From assembly GCA_902381685.1 (NCBI GenBank), contig LR698958.1, positions 1,994,833 to 2,058,832 on the forward strand: DNA of 64,000 bases. The letters run 5' to 3'. Shown here one piece after another: positions 34,166-45,062 of this stretch; within the stretch, counting starts at the first letter, position 1, and every line of letters begins with the position of its first letter. The DNA comes from Lachnospiraceae bacterium (lineage in GTDB: Bacteria; Bacillota; Clostridia; Lachnospirales; Lachnospiraceae). The notes under the pieces are model-generated. The model had not been told where the DNA came from and did no database searches. It saw only the letters and a list, made by a program, of their open reading frames with translations. The position numbers were made by a program, and so were the translations under genes.

Positions 34166-37100
34166 TTATAACTGCTGTTCCGGCTTTTTCTTCTGCATAT
34201 TTCTGTTTTTCCAGCCTTTTTCCATATTTCTTTGTGTGGTTTTCAATCTGCCAAGCACTGAAGATTTTTCTATTTTCCCTTTTCGACCTTCTGACACTCT
34301 GCCTGCATAATTGACTGACCTTCTCGACAAATCTGCCACCTGATCTACTTCTTTCTCCTGATCTTGCGGCATTTCCTTTTCATCCATATTCAAAAGGGAG
34401 TTCAGTTCTGCAAGCCTTTCCATCTTCTCCTGCAATTCCTTTTCTTTGGGAAAAGGCTTCGCAGCTTCCTCCTGTGCTGTTTCCAACTGCTTCTGCAGCG
34501 TTTCCAATTTTTGCTCTGCTTCTTCCATTTTCTTTTCAATTCCACCCAACGCATTACTGATACGCTGTAAATTTCCAAGAATATCCTTTCCCATCTCAAT
34601 CAGATAACTGCACTTTCTCTTAATGGTCATGATGTACCGTTGATTAAAAGCATCAAATTTTGCGTACAAAGAAAAGTCATGAAACGTTCCTATTTTTCCC
34701 TCTGTATGAATGGCTTTTAATCCTTCACATGCTGCCAAAAGTGCGGTTCCTGCTTCTTTTTTATCCGTAAAGGTTTTATTGGAAACAATCATGGAAAAAT
34801 CTTCGTTCTCAAAAATAGGACGGACGGCTTCTGCATCGGAACGAAGACCCGCAAGGCGTTCTTTCTGTGCTGCAATCTGCATTGGATAATTCTTTGCAAT
34901 ATCCGTTTCCAGTTTATATTTCTGACTGGTATGGTTTGCTTTTAATAATTTCAATTTACTTACCTGTATATCCAAGTCCATTTTTTCCTTGATATAAGGA
35001 TTTCCCGTTGCCAGTGCCTTAATTTCTGCATACGACAATGCTGTGTCATCGACATCTTCACAGGCACGAACAGGGGATTTGCTTGTCATAATCTGGGAAA
35101 TAAATTTCTGTTTATTCTCCAAAATCTGCCACATATACGCATCAAAGGTATTCTCTGTCACATACCGGAAAATCTTTACCTTTTTATTTTGATTGCCCTG
35201 CCGCAAAATTCTTCCCTCCTGTTGTTCCAAATCTGCAGGCTTCCAGGGGCAATCTAAATGATGAAGGGCAATCAGGCGATCTTGAATGTTCGTACCCGCC
35301 CCTAATTTCGGGGTAGAACCCAGTAAAACCCTGACCTGACCGGAACGCACTTTTGCAAAAAGTTCTGCTTTTTTTGTTTCCGTTCCCGCTTCATGAATAA
35401 ACACAATTTCCTCTTTTGGTATCCCTTTTGTTACCAGTTTTTCCCGAATATCATCATATACATTAAAAGAACCGTCACTTTTTGGTGTTGATAAATCACA
35501 GAAAATAAGCTGTGTGGAAAGCTGCTCCTTTGTTTCTTCCCAAATAGAAAAAGTATTTTCCACACAACGGTTAATCTTGCTGTCTTCATAATCTGGAAGC
35601 ATGTCATTGATCAGGCGCTGATCCAACGCACATTTTCGTCCATCATTAGTGATTTTAAGCATATTATCAACGGAAGCGTCCACACATCCACTTCTTACAA
35701 TTTCCGCACGTTCCCCAAACGCCGCTACTAATTCCTGCTGTTCTTCACTTGGCTTTAACACTTCATTGATATACTCTGCTTCCGGCACAGGTAAATGCAG
35801 CATATCTGCAGTCTGAATATCCGCACTTTCTTTAAAAAGAGAGATCAACTCCGGAAGATTAAAAAAGCGGGCAAACCGTGTTTTTGCACGATAGCCCGTT
35901 CCTTCCGGTGACAATTCTACTGCTGTCACTGTTTCTCCAAAAGTTGCCGCCCAAGAGTCAAAATGTCCCAACTGTAACTTTTTCAAAGTATCATATTGTA
36001 AATACCGCATAATGGTATATAGTTCCGTCATACTATTCGAAACGGGGGTTCCTGTGGCAAAAGTAACACCCTTTCCTCCCGTCAGTTCGTCCATATATCT
36101 GCATTTCATAAACATATCTGAACTTTTCTGTGCGTCAGTCTGTGCAATCCCTGCAATATTCCTCATTTTTGTATAAAGGAACAAATTTTTGTAAAAATGG
36201 CTCTCGTCTACAAACAGCCTGTCTACACCTAACTGTTCAAAGGTCACCACATCATCTTTTCTGGTATCATCGTTTAATTTTTCCAGTTTTTTCTCCAGAC
36301 CTTTTCTCGTTCTCTCCATCTGCTTTATGGTGTAACGTGGACTGTCATCACTTTGTGCTTCTTCGATTGCCAGCATGATTTCTTCTATCTGCTGTTCAAT
36401 CATTGCCATCTGACGTTCTTTTGACAGTGGAATACGCTCAAACTGGCTGTGTCCAATGATAATTGCATCGTAATCTCCTGTGGCAATCCGAGAACAAAAC
36501 TTCTTTCGGTTCGCCGGCTCAAAATCCTTCTTGGTAGCTACCAATACATTGGCTCCCGGATAAAGCCGGAGAAAGTCACTCCCCCACTGTTCGGTCAGAT
36601 GATTCGGCACAACATAGAGATTTTTCTGCGAAAGACCAAGCCGCTTACTCTCCATTCCCGCTGCGATCATCTGGAACGTCTTTCCAGCCCCTACACAGTG
36701 TGCCAGCAATGTGTTTCCTCCATACAATACATGGGCTACTGCATTTTTCTGATGTGGCATCAAGGTAATTTCCGGTGTCATTCCTACAAATTGAATATGA
36801 CTTCCGTCATATTCTCTGGGACGGATACTGTTAAAAATCTCATTATATTTCTTACACAAGGCTTCCCTTCGGTCTATATCACGAAAAATCCATTCCTTAA
36901 AGGCTTCTTTAATCATATCCTGCTTTTGCTGTGCCAGCATAGTTTCTTTCTTATTTAATACTCTGTGTTCTCCGTCAGCGTCCTGTATGGTATCATAAAT
37001 CTTTGTATCCCGCAGATTTAACGCATCTTCCAGCAAACGATAGGCATTTGCACGGGCTGTTCCATAAGTAGCAGTTACCCTTGTATTCCCATACGTATCC

Positions 37101-40100
37101 AGCGATTTCCCTGAAATATTCCACTGTCCGTTTACCGGGGCATATTTTACTTCAATCCGGCTTCCAAGATAATAGTCTGGTGTCTGAAATAGTTCCCCCA
37201 TAAACTCGGTGATATACTCTGCGTCCACCCACGTTGCACCAAGTCGGATTTCAATTTCTGATGCTTCCAATTCTTTTGGCTGCACTTTTTCAAGCGCCTG
37301 CACATTCACCTGATAGCGATCGTGATTTTCAGCAAATTGTTTTGCTACTTCCAGCTTTACCCGTACATTCCCTGATAAATATTCATCTGAAGTTTCCCAC
37401 TTTTCCGTCAATGGATTTTGGAAAATAACTCCGGTTAATTCTTCAATAATCTCTGCCTCCGGCTTTCCTGTCAGTTCTGTCATAAAGGACAAATCTATTT
37501 TTGCACGTTCTGCCAAAGACAGAGCAAGTGCTTCACTTGCAGTGTCCACACGCTCTATCGGTTCTGCTTTTCGGATTGTACGCTTATGAAAAATATCTGC
37601 TTTTCTTTTTAACCTCCCCTCTTCGTCTAAAAATTCCAGAGAAGCAAGCAGACAATAGCTGCTATCCTGTGAAAATGCCCGACGGTTTGCAGCGCTGTTG
37701 AGCAGTCCATATTTTTCTGTAAAAGTATCATAGGTTTGGTTTAATTCCTTTTGAAGACTCTTGATTTCCTCCTCACCGGCATCTTCCATCTGGCTGTCAA
37801 TCAACTTTCTGGTAATATCCCGAATCTCTATCATGCCTATGACACGTTCTGTTGTCACAGCAGGTAAATCCATACGGTTCATTCTGGAATTTTCACGATA
37901 ATACACCTGTTCTCCAACCTTTGCAAAACTGAAATTCTTCACAGACGGATCAGCCAGAATGGAGTCTTCTGTTTCATTTAAGTCCAATTCGTCAAACTCT
38001 CTGACCGTAATTTGCCCTTGAATAAAAGGAATAACCGCTTTTAACTGTTCTTCCAAAGAATTTTCTTTTCTCGGCTTTACTGTAACTTCCATTCTTCCAT
38101 ACTGATTGCTCTCAAGCGCAAAGTCCCCCAGCACCATTTCCGGATGTTCTACAAAATAAGAATTGATTTTATATCCCTCTTCGGTTTCTCCCACTTCCAC
38201 CCAAGAAGGCTTCTGCAGCACTGCCCGATCCCGTTTTTGGAAAAATAAAATATCGGATACTACATCTGTTCCGGCATTTTTGCGAAACGCATTTTCCGGC
38301 AAGCGGATTGCACCTAATAAGTCTGCTTTCTCTGCAAACTGCAATCGCACTTTTTCACTTTCTTTATCCATCGTCCTGCTGGAAGTAATCACTGCTACTA
38401 CACCTCCGGGACGTATCAAATCTAAAGACTTCACAATAAAATAGTCATGAATCATCAAAGAATACTTATCGTATTTTCGGTCTGATACCTGATAATTTCC
38501 AAATGGCACATTGCCAATCACGCAGTCAAAAAAACTTTCCGGATATTCTGTTTTTTCAAATCCTTTTACCTTTATCCGGTTCTTTTGATAGAGCTGACCT
38601 GCAATCTTTCCAGAAATCGGATCTAATTCTACACCATACATCTGAATATTCTGCATACTCTCCGGCACAAGCCCCATAAAGTTTCCCACACCACAGGAAG
38701 GCTCCAGTACATTTCCCGTAGATAAGCCCATATTTTCTAAAATCTGATACATGGCTTTGATCACCGTAGGCGGTGTATAAAAAGCATTTAACGTAGAAGA
38801 ACGTGCCTCTTTATATTCACTTTCACTCAACAAACTTTTTAGTTCCTGATATTCCTGACTCCACTCTTCTTTTCTGTCATCAAATGCCGCTGAAAGACCA
38901 CCCCAGCCAACATATCTGGATAAAATTTCCTGTTCTTCCGCTGTTGCCAAATGATTTTCTGCTTCCAGCTTTTTTAATAAAGAAATTGCTTCTATATTTC
39001 CACGAAACTTCTCTTTTGGACTTCCAATACCCAGCGCATCATCTGTAATCCGAAAGTTATTCCGTTCTTCTGCATGTTCTTTCTGCTGTGGAATGGTATC
39101 TTCTTTTGTTTGATTTTGCTTTTTTGGAACAGCCGTTATAATTTTCCCATCTGTACCTATCACATCTATCGTATCGGCAACTTCGTTATCAGGCTGTGAT
39201 AAGTTTGGTTCTTCTAATTTTTCCATGTCAAATGGCTCTTCCTGCATAAAATCAAACAGGGATAATTGTTGATTTCCACTCTCAATAGATATTTCTTTTT
39301 GCCGCTCTGGAAACAGCGTATACGTCCCTTCTATATACTGATGAAGAATTGCAAGGGTTTCCACACGCTTTTCATAGTTCTCAAATTCTAAAGGTAAGGC
39401 TGCAAGGGCTTCGTCCATTTTTTTTACCAGCTCTTCCGCTGTTTCTTCCTGCTCCAGCAGAAGCGGTAACTCCCGTCTTGCTTCTTCACCCAAAAAACTG
39501 TCTGGAAACGGGCGTTCAATCTCCTCTGGCAGCCGATAATAAAAAGAAACAATACGCTTTGCCAGTTGTTCTCTCTCATAAGAGGGCATTCTTGTATAAT
39601 CTGCCGCTTTTAAATAAAAATCCTGATCAATCAAAAACTCAATGCGCTTTGCCACCTGTGTCCATTTCAAAAATACGGTAGCCTCCGGGTGGCTATAAGA
39701 ACCTCTTTCCAGCTTTAATCCTTTGCTATCGTAATCCGCATGAGAGTGATCTGCACCGGAAAGGGCATGGCTTCTTCCGCCAATCCCATAACTTTCCTTT
39801 ACAAAATCCGCTTTCTCTCTTTCACTTTTGTCCTGAATAAAAAAAGCATAGATACTAAGCCTTCCATCACGATAAGCGCCGCCACCCACTAAAAACGCAT
39901 CAATCTCATCTTGTGTAATAAAAATGGGATGTTCCTCCCAAGCAAACCCTTCTCTTGCCTGATAAGGAACTGCCTCTTTTGCAAATTTCTGAAACTGTTC
40001 TAACACTTTGTCCGGGCCGTAAAAATGAAAGCGCATGATTTCTTTATCCTCTTGGTAATACTCTGCCAGTGCTTCCAATCGCTCATTCAAATCTGCCAAA

Positions 40101-41941
40101 TACCCCGGCTGCTCCAGTAATACACAGACCTTTTCTGTAACCGTCGGAAAGGTATTGTGGAATACTTCTGTATCTTCAAATACCAGTTCTGCAACGCCCT
40201 CTGCCATATCCCGTTCCATATAGATTAAAGCGTCTGCATGTTCTTTCAGCGCATTTTCTCTCGCAGCATCTAAGACAACCTGTGGTGCATACTCCCCCTG
40301 TCTGAGCAACTGGTGTATTCTTTCACTGGCTTCCTCCCAAGATAAGAATACTTTATCTAATACAGTATCATGTACCGTATGTCCCACTGCAATCTGCATG
40401 CCTAATTCATCATACCAGACCGCATACTCCCTGCCTGAAATCTGTAACCCAATGCCACCTTTTCCATATTCTTTTTGGACAAATTCTGTATACGCTTCTT
40501 CTGGCTGCTCAATCATAAAATTATAGATGATCCGTAAATGGCTTCCAGTCCGGTTTCCTCCATAGCGCAATACTTCATCTACGATTTCTGCCGGAATTGT
40601 CACTTCTTTTGCATAAAGAGCAGCCTGCCTTTCTTCAATTTCACGAATCTGTTTTTCTACGGGAGGTAATTGGGGCAAAGAAAGAGCAGAGGCAATTTCT
40701 TCCTCTGCTCCATCGAAATCCTGTTCTGTTTGTTCCTCGCTTAATTGTATACCAATTCCGTCAAAACGCTCTCCTCTGCCATCTTCTGGAGATTGTTCAT
40801 GTGTGCCACCCACTTCATCTGATCTGCCTCCTTGTCCGGAGCCGGATATTGAATAAGAAGTCCATTCATCAGAACTTCCATTCTCTCCTGTGCTGCTTTC
40901 TCGATTTCCATCAGATGTTTCTCCAATTTTCCTGTCAGCAGCATGCTCTGATACCAGTTCTTCCGGTTTTCCTTCAGGAATGTCTTCCGAAGCATTCCGT
41001 ACTTCCCGATGTTCACTGGTTCGTTTTCTATTGTCAGGTTCGGAAACAGGTAATCCCCTTTGCGGTAGTATGTCAGTTCCATTCTCATTTCCTCCATTTT
41101 CTTTACTTTCTCGCATTAACGTGTTAAACTCATTATAATGTGTCTGAGAAGAATTTTCAACCCTTTTTTGAGATTTTTCCTTTTGTTCTTCCCAGTCCAT
41201 TCTCCATACTGTCCGCCCAATATCCCGAAGAATCGGCTCTACAATCTGATTGGTTGCATTTCCTAAAAATGGAAGGACTGACATCGAACGAAAATCTGTA
41301 ATTGCAGTAAAATCTCCTTCTTCTAAAACATCCATAGGATCAAGACCGCAGCGGCGTGACAAAGAATAAAAGATACTGTTTTGCAGCAACTCTCGAAACT
41401 CTGTCTGTATGGTCTGTTCGTCCAAATCTTCTAAAAAAGTGCCTTCTACTTCATATTCCAGACCTTCCATTGCTTCTTCCAGATTTTCCTCCGTCATATC
41501 TCGTGCAATTTTCCAAAGTGCCGACGTAAGGGCAACGGTATCTTCTCCTGACAGACCATATACCTCAGACAAATGCTCCAAAAGCGGCTCCTTTTGATGT
41601 TCCTTCAACTGCCATAAATACGGTGTTTTTCCACCCTGCACTTTATGTGTATCAGAAACATCAAATACATACCGTAGTCTTTTTTTCGGGTATCTGTCAT
41701 CAATTAAAGCAATCCCTTTTGCTCCCCGATTTACCCACCGTTTCATTTTGTGATTCCAAGTTTCCAGCTCTGCACAGGCAGTTACCCCCGGACTCTGTGC
41801 ATGAATTAAAAGTGTATCAGAAAAAGAGTAACGGTACAGTTGTGATGCAGTATCCAGATAATGCAGCCAATCTCTTGGAGAACTGCTGATTTTTTCCGCT
41901 TCATATTGGGCAAGCCCCAAAATCTCATAGAGTTTTCCCAT
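34166..41941 (-). CDS. Giant DNA methylase-helicase (N6-MTase + SNF2-like)
   Basis: About 2591 residues. N-terminal ArdC-like region (YSFSDTLLIHAQSPGVTACA), a low-complexity charged part (about 270-430), large polyvalent domains, then an adenine methylase with a variant NPPF motif (CVIGNVPFGNY, about residue 1148) and finally a SNF2-type helicase with Walker A CVGAGKTFQMIA (about 1752), box II VDESHFYKNLF (about 1914) and helicase C-terminal motifs (EQQEGRILRQGNQNKKV). Coiled C-terminus. Typical of this element family; thought to shield or remodel the transferred DNA. The start at 41941 has GGAGG 8 bases upstream. Confidence 0.9.
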   Translation of the reverse strand: MGKLYEILGLAQYEAEKISSSPRDWLHYLDTASQLYRYSFSDTLLIHAQSPGVTACAELETWNHKMKRWVNRGAKGIALIDDRYPKKRLRYVFDVSDTHKVQGGKTPYLWQLKEHQKEPLLEHLSEVYGLSGEDTVALTSALWKIARDMTEENLEEAMEGLEYEVEGTFLEDLDEQTIQTEFRELLQNSIFYSLSRRCGLDPMDVLEEGDFTAITDFRSMSVLPFLGNATNQIVEPILRDIGRTVWRMDWEEQKEKSQKRVENSSQTHYNEFNTLMRESKENGGNENGTDILPQRGLPVSEPDNRKRTSEHREVRNASEDIPEGKPEELVSEHAADRKIGETSDGNRESSTGENGSSDEWTSYSISGSGQGGRSDEVGGTHEQSPEDGRGERFDGIGIQLSEEQTEQDFDGAEEEIASALSLPQLPPVEKQIREIEERQAALYAKEVTIPAEIVDEVLRYGGNRTGSHLRIIYNFMIEQPEEAYTEFVQKEYGKGGIGLQISGREYAVWYDELGMQIAVGHTVHDTVLDKVFLSWEEASERIHQLLRQGEYAPQVVLDAARENALKEHADALIYMERDMAEGVAELVFEDTEVFHNTFPTVTEKVCVLLEQPGYLADLNERLEALAEYYQEDKEIMRFHFYGPDKVLEQFQKFAKEAVPYQAREGFAWEEHPIFITQDEIDAFLVGGGAYRDGRLSIYAFFIQDKSEREKADFVKESYGIGGRSHALSGADHSHADYDSKGLKLERGSYSHPEATVFLKWTQVAKRIEFLIDQDFYLKAADYTRMPSYEREQLAKRIVSFYYRLPEEIERPFPDSFLGEEARRELPLLLEQEETAEELVKKMDEALAALPLEFENYEKRVETLAILHQYIEGTYTLFPERQKEISIESGNQQLSLFDFMQEEPFDMEKLEEPNLSQPDNEVADTIDVIGTDGKIITAVPKKQNQTKEDTIPQQKEHAEERNNFRITDDALGIGSPKEKFRGNIEAISLLKKLEAENHLATAEEQEILSRYVGWGGLSAAFDDRKEEWSQEYQELKSLLSESEYKEARSSTLNAFYTPPTVIKAMYQILENMGLSTGNVLEPSCGVGNFMGLVPESMQNIQMYGVELDPISGKIAGQLYQKNRIKVKGFEKTEYPESFFDCVIGNVPFGNYQVSDRKYDKYSLMIHDYFIVKSLDLIRPGGVVAVITSSRTMDKESEKVRLQFAEKADLLGAIRLPENAFRKNAGTDVVSDILFFQKRDRAVLQKPSWVEVGETEEGYKINSYFVEHPEMVLGDFALESNQYGRMEVTVKPRKENSLEEQLKAVIPFIQGQITVREFDELDLNETEDSILADPSVKNFSFAKVGEQVYYRENSRMNRMDLPAVTTERVIGMIEIRDITRKLIDSQMEDAGEEEIKSLQKELNQTYDTFTEKYGLLNSAANRRAFSQDSSYCLLASLEFLDEEGRLKRKADIFHKRTIRKAEPIERVDTASEALALSLAERAKIDLSFMTELTGKPEAEIIEELTGVIFQNPLTEKWETSDEYLSGNVRVKLEVAKQFAENHDRYQVNVQALEKVQPKELEASEIEIRLGATWVDAEYITEFMGELFQTPDYYLGSRIEVKYAPVNGQWNISGKSLDTYGNTRVTATYGTARANAYRLLEDALNLRDTKIYDTIQDADGEHRVLNKKETMLAQQKQDMIKEAFKEWIFRDIDRREALCKKYNEIFNSIRPREYDGSHIQFVGMTPEITLMPHQKNAVAHVLYGGNTLLAHCVGAGKTFQMIAAGMESKRLGLSQKNLYVVPNHLTEQWGSDFLRLYPGANVLVATKKDFEPANRKKFCSRIATGDYDAIIIGHSQFERIPLSKERQMAMIEQQIEEIMLAIEEAQSDDSPRYTIKQMERTRKGLEKKLEKLNDDTRKDDVVTFEQLGVDRLFVDESHFYKNLFLYTKMRNIAGIAQTDAQKSSDMFMKCRYMDELTGGKGVTFATGTPVSNSMTELYTIMRYLQYDTLKKLQLGHFDSWAATFGETVTAVELSPEGTGYRAKTRFARFFNLPELISLFKESADIQTADMLHLPVPEAEYINEVLKPSEEQQELVAAFGERAEIVRSGCVDASVDNMLKITNDGRKCALDQRLINDMLPDYEDSKINRCVENTFSIWEETKEQLSTQLIFCDLSTPKSDGSFNVYDDIREKLVTKGIPKEEIVFIHEAGTETKKAELFAKVRSGQVRVLLGSTPKLGAGTNIQDRLIALHHLDCPWKPADLEQQEGRILRQGNQNKKVKIFRYVTENTFDAYMWQILENKQKFISQIMTSKSPVRACEDVDDTALSYAEIKALATGNPYIKEKMDLDIQVSKLKLLKANHTSQKYKLETDIAKNYPMQIAAQKERLAGLRSDAEAVRPIFENEDFSMIVSNKTFTDKKEAGTALLAACEGLKAIHTEGKIGTFHDFSLYAKFDAFNQRYIMTIKRKCSYLIEMGKDILGNLQRISNALGGIEKKMEEAEQKLETLQKQLETAQEEAAKPFPKEKELQEKMERLAELNSLLNMDEKEMPQDQEKEVDQVADLSRRSVNYAGRVSEGRKGKIEKSSVLGRLKTTQRNMEKGWKNRNMQKKKPEQQL

Positions 41942-41962
41942 GAACAATCCCTCCTCTTCTTT

Positions 41963-44044
41963 CTATTTTCTTTTTGGAAATTCCATTTTAAAGCTTGTCC
42001 TGTCCCCTTGCAGTTCCAGCAATAAGTCTGCTGTAAATTTCTTTCCCGTCCTCTGGGAATAAAAATCAGTCACACGGGTTTTCCCATGCTCTAAAAGTTC
42101 CTTTGCCATTTTCTGATCCAACGTCTTTTTCATTCCAACGAGATAACGGCTCTCTTTCCAGAGGGCAAAATTGCAATCATGGGAAGAACAATAAAAATTC
42201 CTTTTCCCTTCATACACAGGACTTCCGCATACCGGACATTTCCCGATGCTTTCTTTTTCGTAAAAACGGTATCGTTCCTCTTTTGGGATTTCCCCGCAAC
42301 CTGCAATCAATTTCTGAACAAATTCCGTAATGTCCTCCATAAATGTTTCACTGGTAACTTCCCCTCTCTCCATACGAAGTAATTCATTCTCCCATTCTGC
42401 TGTTAAAGCCGCTGATTTTAATTCTTCTGGCAATACAGAAATCAATGCAATTCCTTCTTTCGTAGGAAGAAGCTGTTTCCCCTTTCTTACGGCATATCCG
42501 GAAGACACCAATTTCTCAATGATACCCGCTCTTGTTGCAGGAGTTCCTAATCCCTTCTTCTCGGTTTCCACATCAAAAGAATGATTTCCGGCTGTTTCCA
42601 TTGCAGAAAGCAGCGTATCTTCGGAATACGGTTTTGGCGGTGCAGTAAAGCGCTTTCTCTTTTCCGGTATCCTTCCTGCTATTTCCATTCCATCTGAAAT
42701 ATTTTCCGAAATCGAAACTTTTTCCTCTTTTTCTCCCGCTTCTTCTGTTTTTCTCACCTTTTCCTGAAACGCTTTCAAAATTTTTTGAAAGCCCGGTTCC
42801 ACCACCCTCTTCCCTTTTGTTGCAAAAAGGTGTTCTGCGCATTCTGCCGATACTTCTGTTTCTTCAAAAACCGCCGCTTCTGAAACTGCCTGTGCTAATC
42901 TCTGTCCAATCAGATAGAAAATATCCTTCTGTTTTTTCGATAAAGTCCCTATATCCTGTTTCCATGCTTCTTTTGTTGGAAGGAGCGCATGATGATCGGA
43001 AACCTTCTGGTTATTGATGATTGCCCCTACATTTCTCCCTACCAGTTCCCTGCTACAAAAGGGAAGCATATCTGAAAGAATATCCAAAAGTTCCAGTACA
43101 GACTGTTCCATATCTTCTGTAATATATTGGCTATCTGTTCTGGGATACGTTACCCATTTTTCTTCATACAATTTCTGCAGCTCTGTCAGTGTTTCCTGTG
43201 CCGTATATCCAAAAAATCGGTTTGCTTCTCTTTGCAGCGTAGTAAGATCATATAGCTTTGGCGGATTTGTTTTTTTCTGTTTACGTTCCACTTTTAAAAT
43301 GTGAATGGGGTTTCCTTCGCACATTTTTACCAGTGCATCTGCCTCTTCTTCTTTTTTCATTTTTTCTGATGTAACAAAAAAATCAAGCACCGGAAGTTCC
43401 ACCTGATAATAGGCTTCTTTCTCAAAATTTTCCACTTTCTTCTGACGTTCCACTAACATAGCAAGAGTGGGCGTCTGTACTCTTCCTACGACCATTCTCT
43501 TATAATAAGTAGTTGTAAATGCTCTGGTGGCATTCATGCCAACAAGCCAGTCCGCTTTTGCCCTGCAAACAGCAGCTTCACACAGTCTTTCATACTCTTT
43601 TCCATTTTTCAAATTGGAAAATCCATCACAAATTGCCTGTTCTTCCATAGAACTGATCCATAATCGTTTCACTGGAAGGCTGCTTTTCGATAAATCATAC
43701 ACTCTTTTAAAGATCAGTTCCCCTTCTCGACCTGCATCACAGGCATTTACAACATATTCCAAATCTTTTCGGTTTAATAATTCTTTTAATACATCAAACT
43801 GCTCTTTTTTATCTTTAGCAATCCGTAACTCCCATGCCTTTGGAAGAATTGGAAGGTCTGTAAACTCCCATTTCTTATACCTTTCATCATATACTTCCGG
43901 AGCTGCATACTCTGCCAAATGTCCCAGACACCAGCTTACGATACAGTCCTCTCCTTCCAGATAACCGTCCGCTCTTTTCTTTGCCCCTAACACTTCTGCC
44001 AATGCCTGTGCAACACTGGGCTTTTCTCCTAATACTAAAAACAT
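41963..44044 (-). CDS. topB: DNA topoisomerase III
   Basis: A 693-residue type IA topoisomerase: TOPRIM domain (MFLVLGEKPSVAQALAEVLG; NACDAGREGELIF), the GRVQTPTL motif, active-site Tyr300 in VTYPRTDSQY, and a C-terminal zinc finger (CPVCGSPVYEGKRNFYCSS). It resolves single-strand intermediates during transfer or replication of the element. Confidence 0.95.
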   Translation of the reverse strand: MFLVLGEKPSVAQALAEVLGAKKRADGYLEGEDCIVSWCLGHLAEYAAPEVYDERYKKWEFTDLPILPKAWELRIAKDKKEQFDVLKELLNRKDLEYVVNACDAGREGELIFKRVYDLSKSSLPVKRLWISSMEEQAICDGFSNLKNGKEYERLCEAAVCRAKADWLVGMNATRAFTTTYYKRMVVGRVQTPTLAMLVERQKKVENFEKEAYYQVELPVLDFFVTSEKMKKEEEADALVKMCEGNPIHILKVERKQKKTNPPKLYDLTTLQREANRFFGYTAQETLTELQKLYEEKWVTYPRTDSQYITEDMEQSVLELLDILSDMLPFCSRELVGRNVGAIINNQKVSDHHALLPTKEAWKQDIGTLSKKQKDIFYLIGQRLAQAVSEAAVFEETEVSAECAEHLFATKGKRVVEPGFQKILKAFQEKVRKTEEAGEKEEKVSISENISDGMEIAGRIPEKRKRFTAPPKPYSEDTLLSAMETAGNHSFDVETEKKGLGTPATRAGIIEKLVSSGYAVRKGKQLLPTKEGIALISVLPEELKSAALTAEWENELLRMERGEVTSETFMEDITEFVQKLIAGCGEIPKEERYRFYEKESIGKCPVCGSPVYEGKRNFYCSSHDCNFALWKESRYLVGMKKTLDQKMAKELLEHGKTRVTDFYSQRTGKKFTADLLLELQGDRTSFKMEFPKRK

Positions 44045-44101
44045 ATTGTTCCTCTCCTTTTCAAAAAGGACAGCCCTTTCATAAGCTGTCCCTGTTTTGT
44101 T

Positions 44102-44764
44102 CTATTCTTCTGTTTCTTCTGCATCCTCTGCATCTTCATCTTCATTGATATATGGACCGTTATAAAATTCCAAATCTTCATCTTCGGCATCTGTTTCTGC
44201 CTTTTTCGGTTTTGCAACCTTAAAATAGTAATAGGCTCCAGCGCCGCCTGCCGCAAGTAAACCGATTGCAAGCAGTGCGCCCGTCTGATTTTCTGCCTTA
44301 TCTGCTTTTTTCTCTGGCTTTTCTGCCTCCGGTTTTTTCTCTGTTTCCGGAATGACCACAGACGGGGTTTCTGTCTGCGGCTTCTTTTCTGGAACAAATT
44401 CTGCCAGATCATTTTCATCTACCATAGAAAGCATATATACATTTTCCGTAGAACTGGATCGGTCTAAAACAAGAAAAAAAGTATTCCCGTTCTTTGTCTG
44501 AACTGTCAAAAACTGCTTTGTGCTGTCATTGTTCTTATCGTCCAGAATCTGCCCGTTCCCCGGAACAGAAAACGGGGTTCCTTCTTCCGTCTGTCCCTCC
44601 TGTGGTGCTGGTGTCTGCTCCGGTATCGGAGTAGGCGCTTCCGTTCCCTGTTCTGTCGGTGTTCCTTCTCCTGTATATGCAAATGCTGTCGCACCGGTAC
44701 TGCAAACAATTCCCATACTTACAATACAGGCTGCCAGCCATTTTTTAAATTTCACGTTCACCAT
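44102..44764 (-). CDS. DUF4366 surface protein
   Basis: About 220 residues. Signal peptide (VSMGIVCSTGATAFA), Pro/Thr/Glu-rich stretch, a small folded domain (LTVQTKNGNTFFLVLDRSSS), a second low-complexity part and a C-terminal membrane helix (TGALLAIGLLAAGGAGAYYY) with acidic tail. The start at 44764 follows GGAGGAAAC. A constant member of these conjugation modules; role in the cell-surface part of the machine is inferred. Confidence 0.87.
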   Translation of the reverse strand: MVNVKFKKWLAACIVSMGIVCSTGATAFAYTGEGTPTEQGTEAPTPIPEQTPAPQEGQTEEGTPFSVPGNGQILDDKNNDSTKQFLTVQTKNGNTFFLVLDRSSSTENVYMLSMVDENDLAEFVPEKKPQTETPSVVIPETEKKPEAEKPEKKADKAENQTGALLAIGLLAAGGAGAYYYFKVAKPKKAETDAEDEDLEFYNGPYINEDEDAEDAEETEE

Positions 44765-45041
44765 TTGTTTCCTCCTTCGTTTCCTCTTTTTCTGAAAAAT
44801 CACTTTTGCGTGGATTTTCGTAACGATTCCCAGTAAACTGAAACTCGCCTTTCTGCAGTTTTTCTAAAACCTGCAAAAGCTCCCGGCTCTCAAGACGCAT
44901 GGAACGGATACTCTTTAAAATTTCCGTATCTTCCAACTGCTTCTTCTGAACCAGCAGCATTTTCAAATGTTCCTGCCATTGTGCAATCTTTGTTTCTGTT
45001 TTTTCAATTTCATCTAACACTTTTTGTAACTTCTTATTCAA
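44745..45041 (-). CDS. DUF4315 coiled-coil protein
   Basis: A 98-residue protein with an N-terminal coiled coil (KLQKVLDEIEKTETKIAQWQ) and ILKSIRSMRLESRELLQVLE, as in DUF4315. It overlaps the DUF4366 gene by 20 bases, a usual pairing in these elements. Function unknown. Confidence 0.88.
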   Translation of the reverse strand: MNKKLQKVLDEIEKTETKIAQWQEHLKMLLVQKKQLEDTEILKSIRSMRLESRELLQVLEKLQKGEFQFTGNRYENPRKSDFSEKEETKEETNGEREI

Positions 45042-45062
45042 TATCCTGCCTCCATCTCTTTT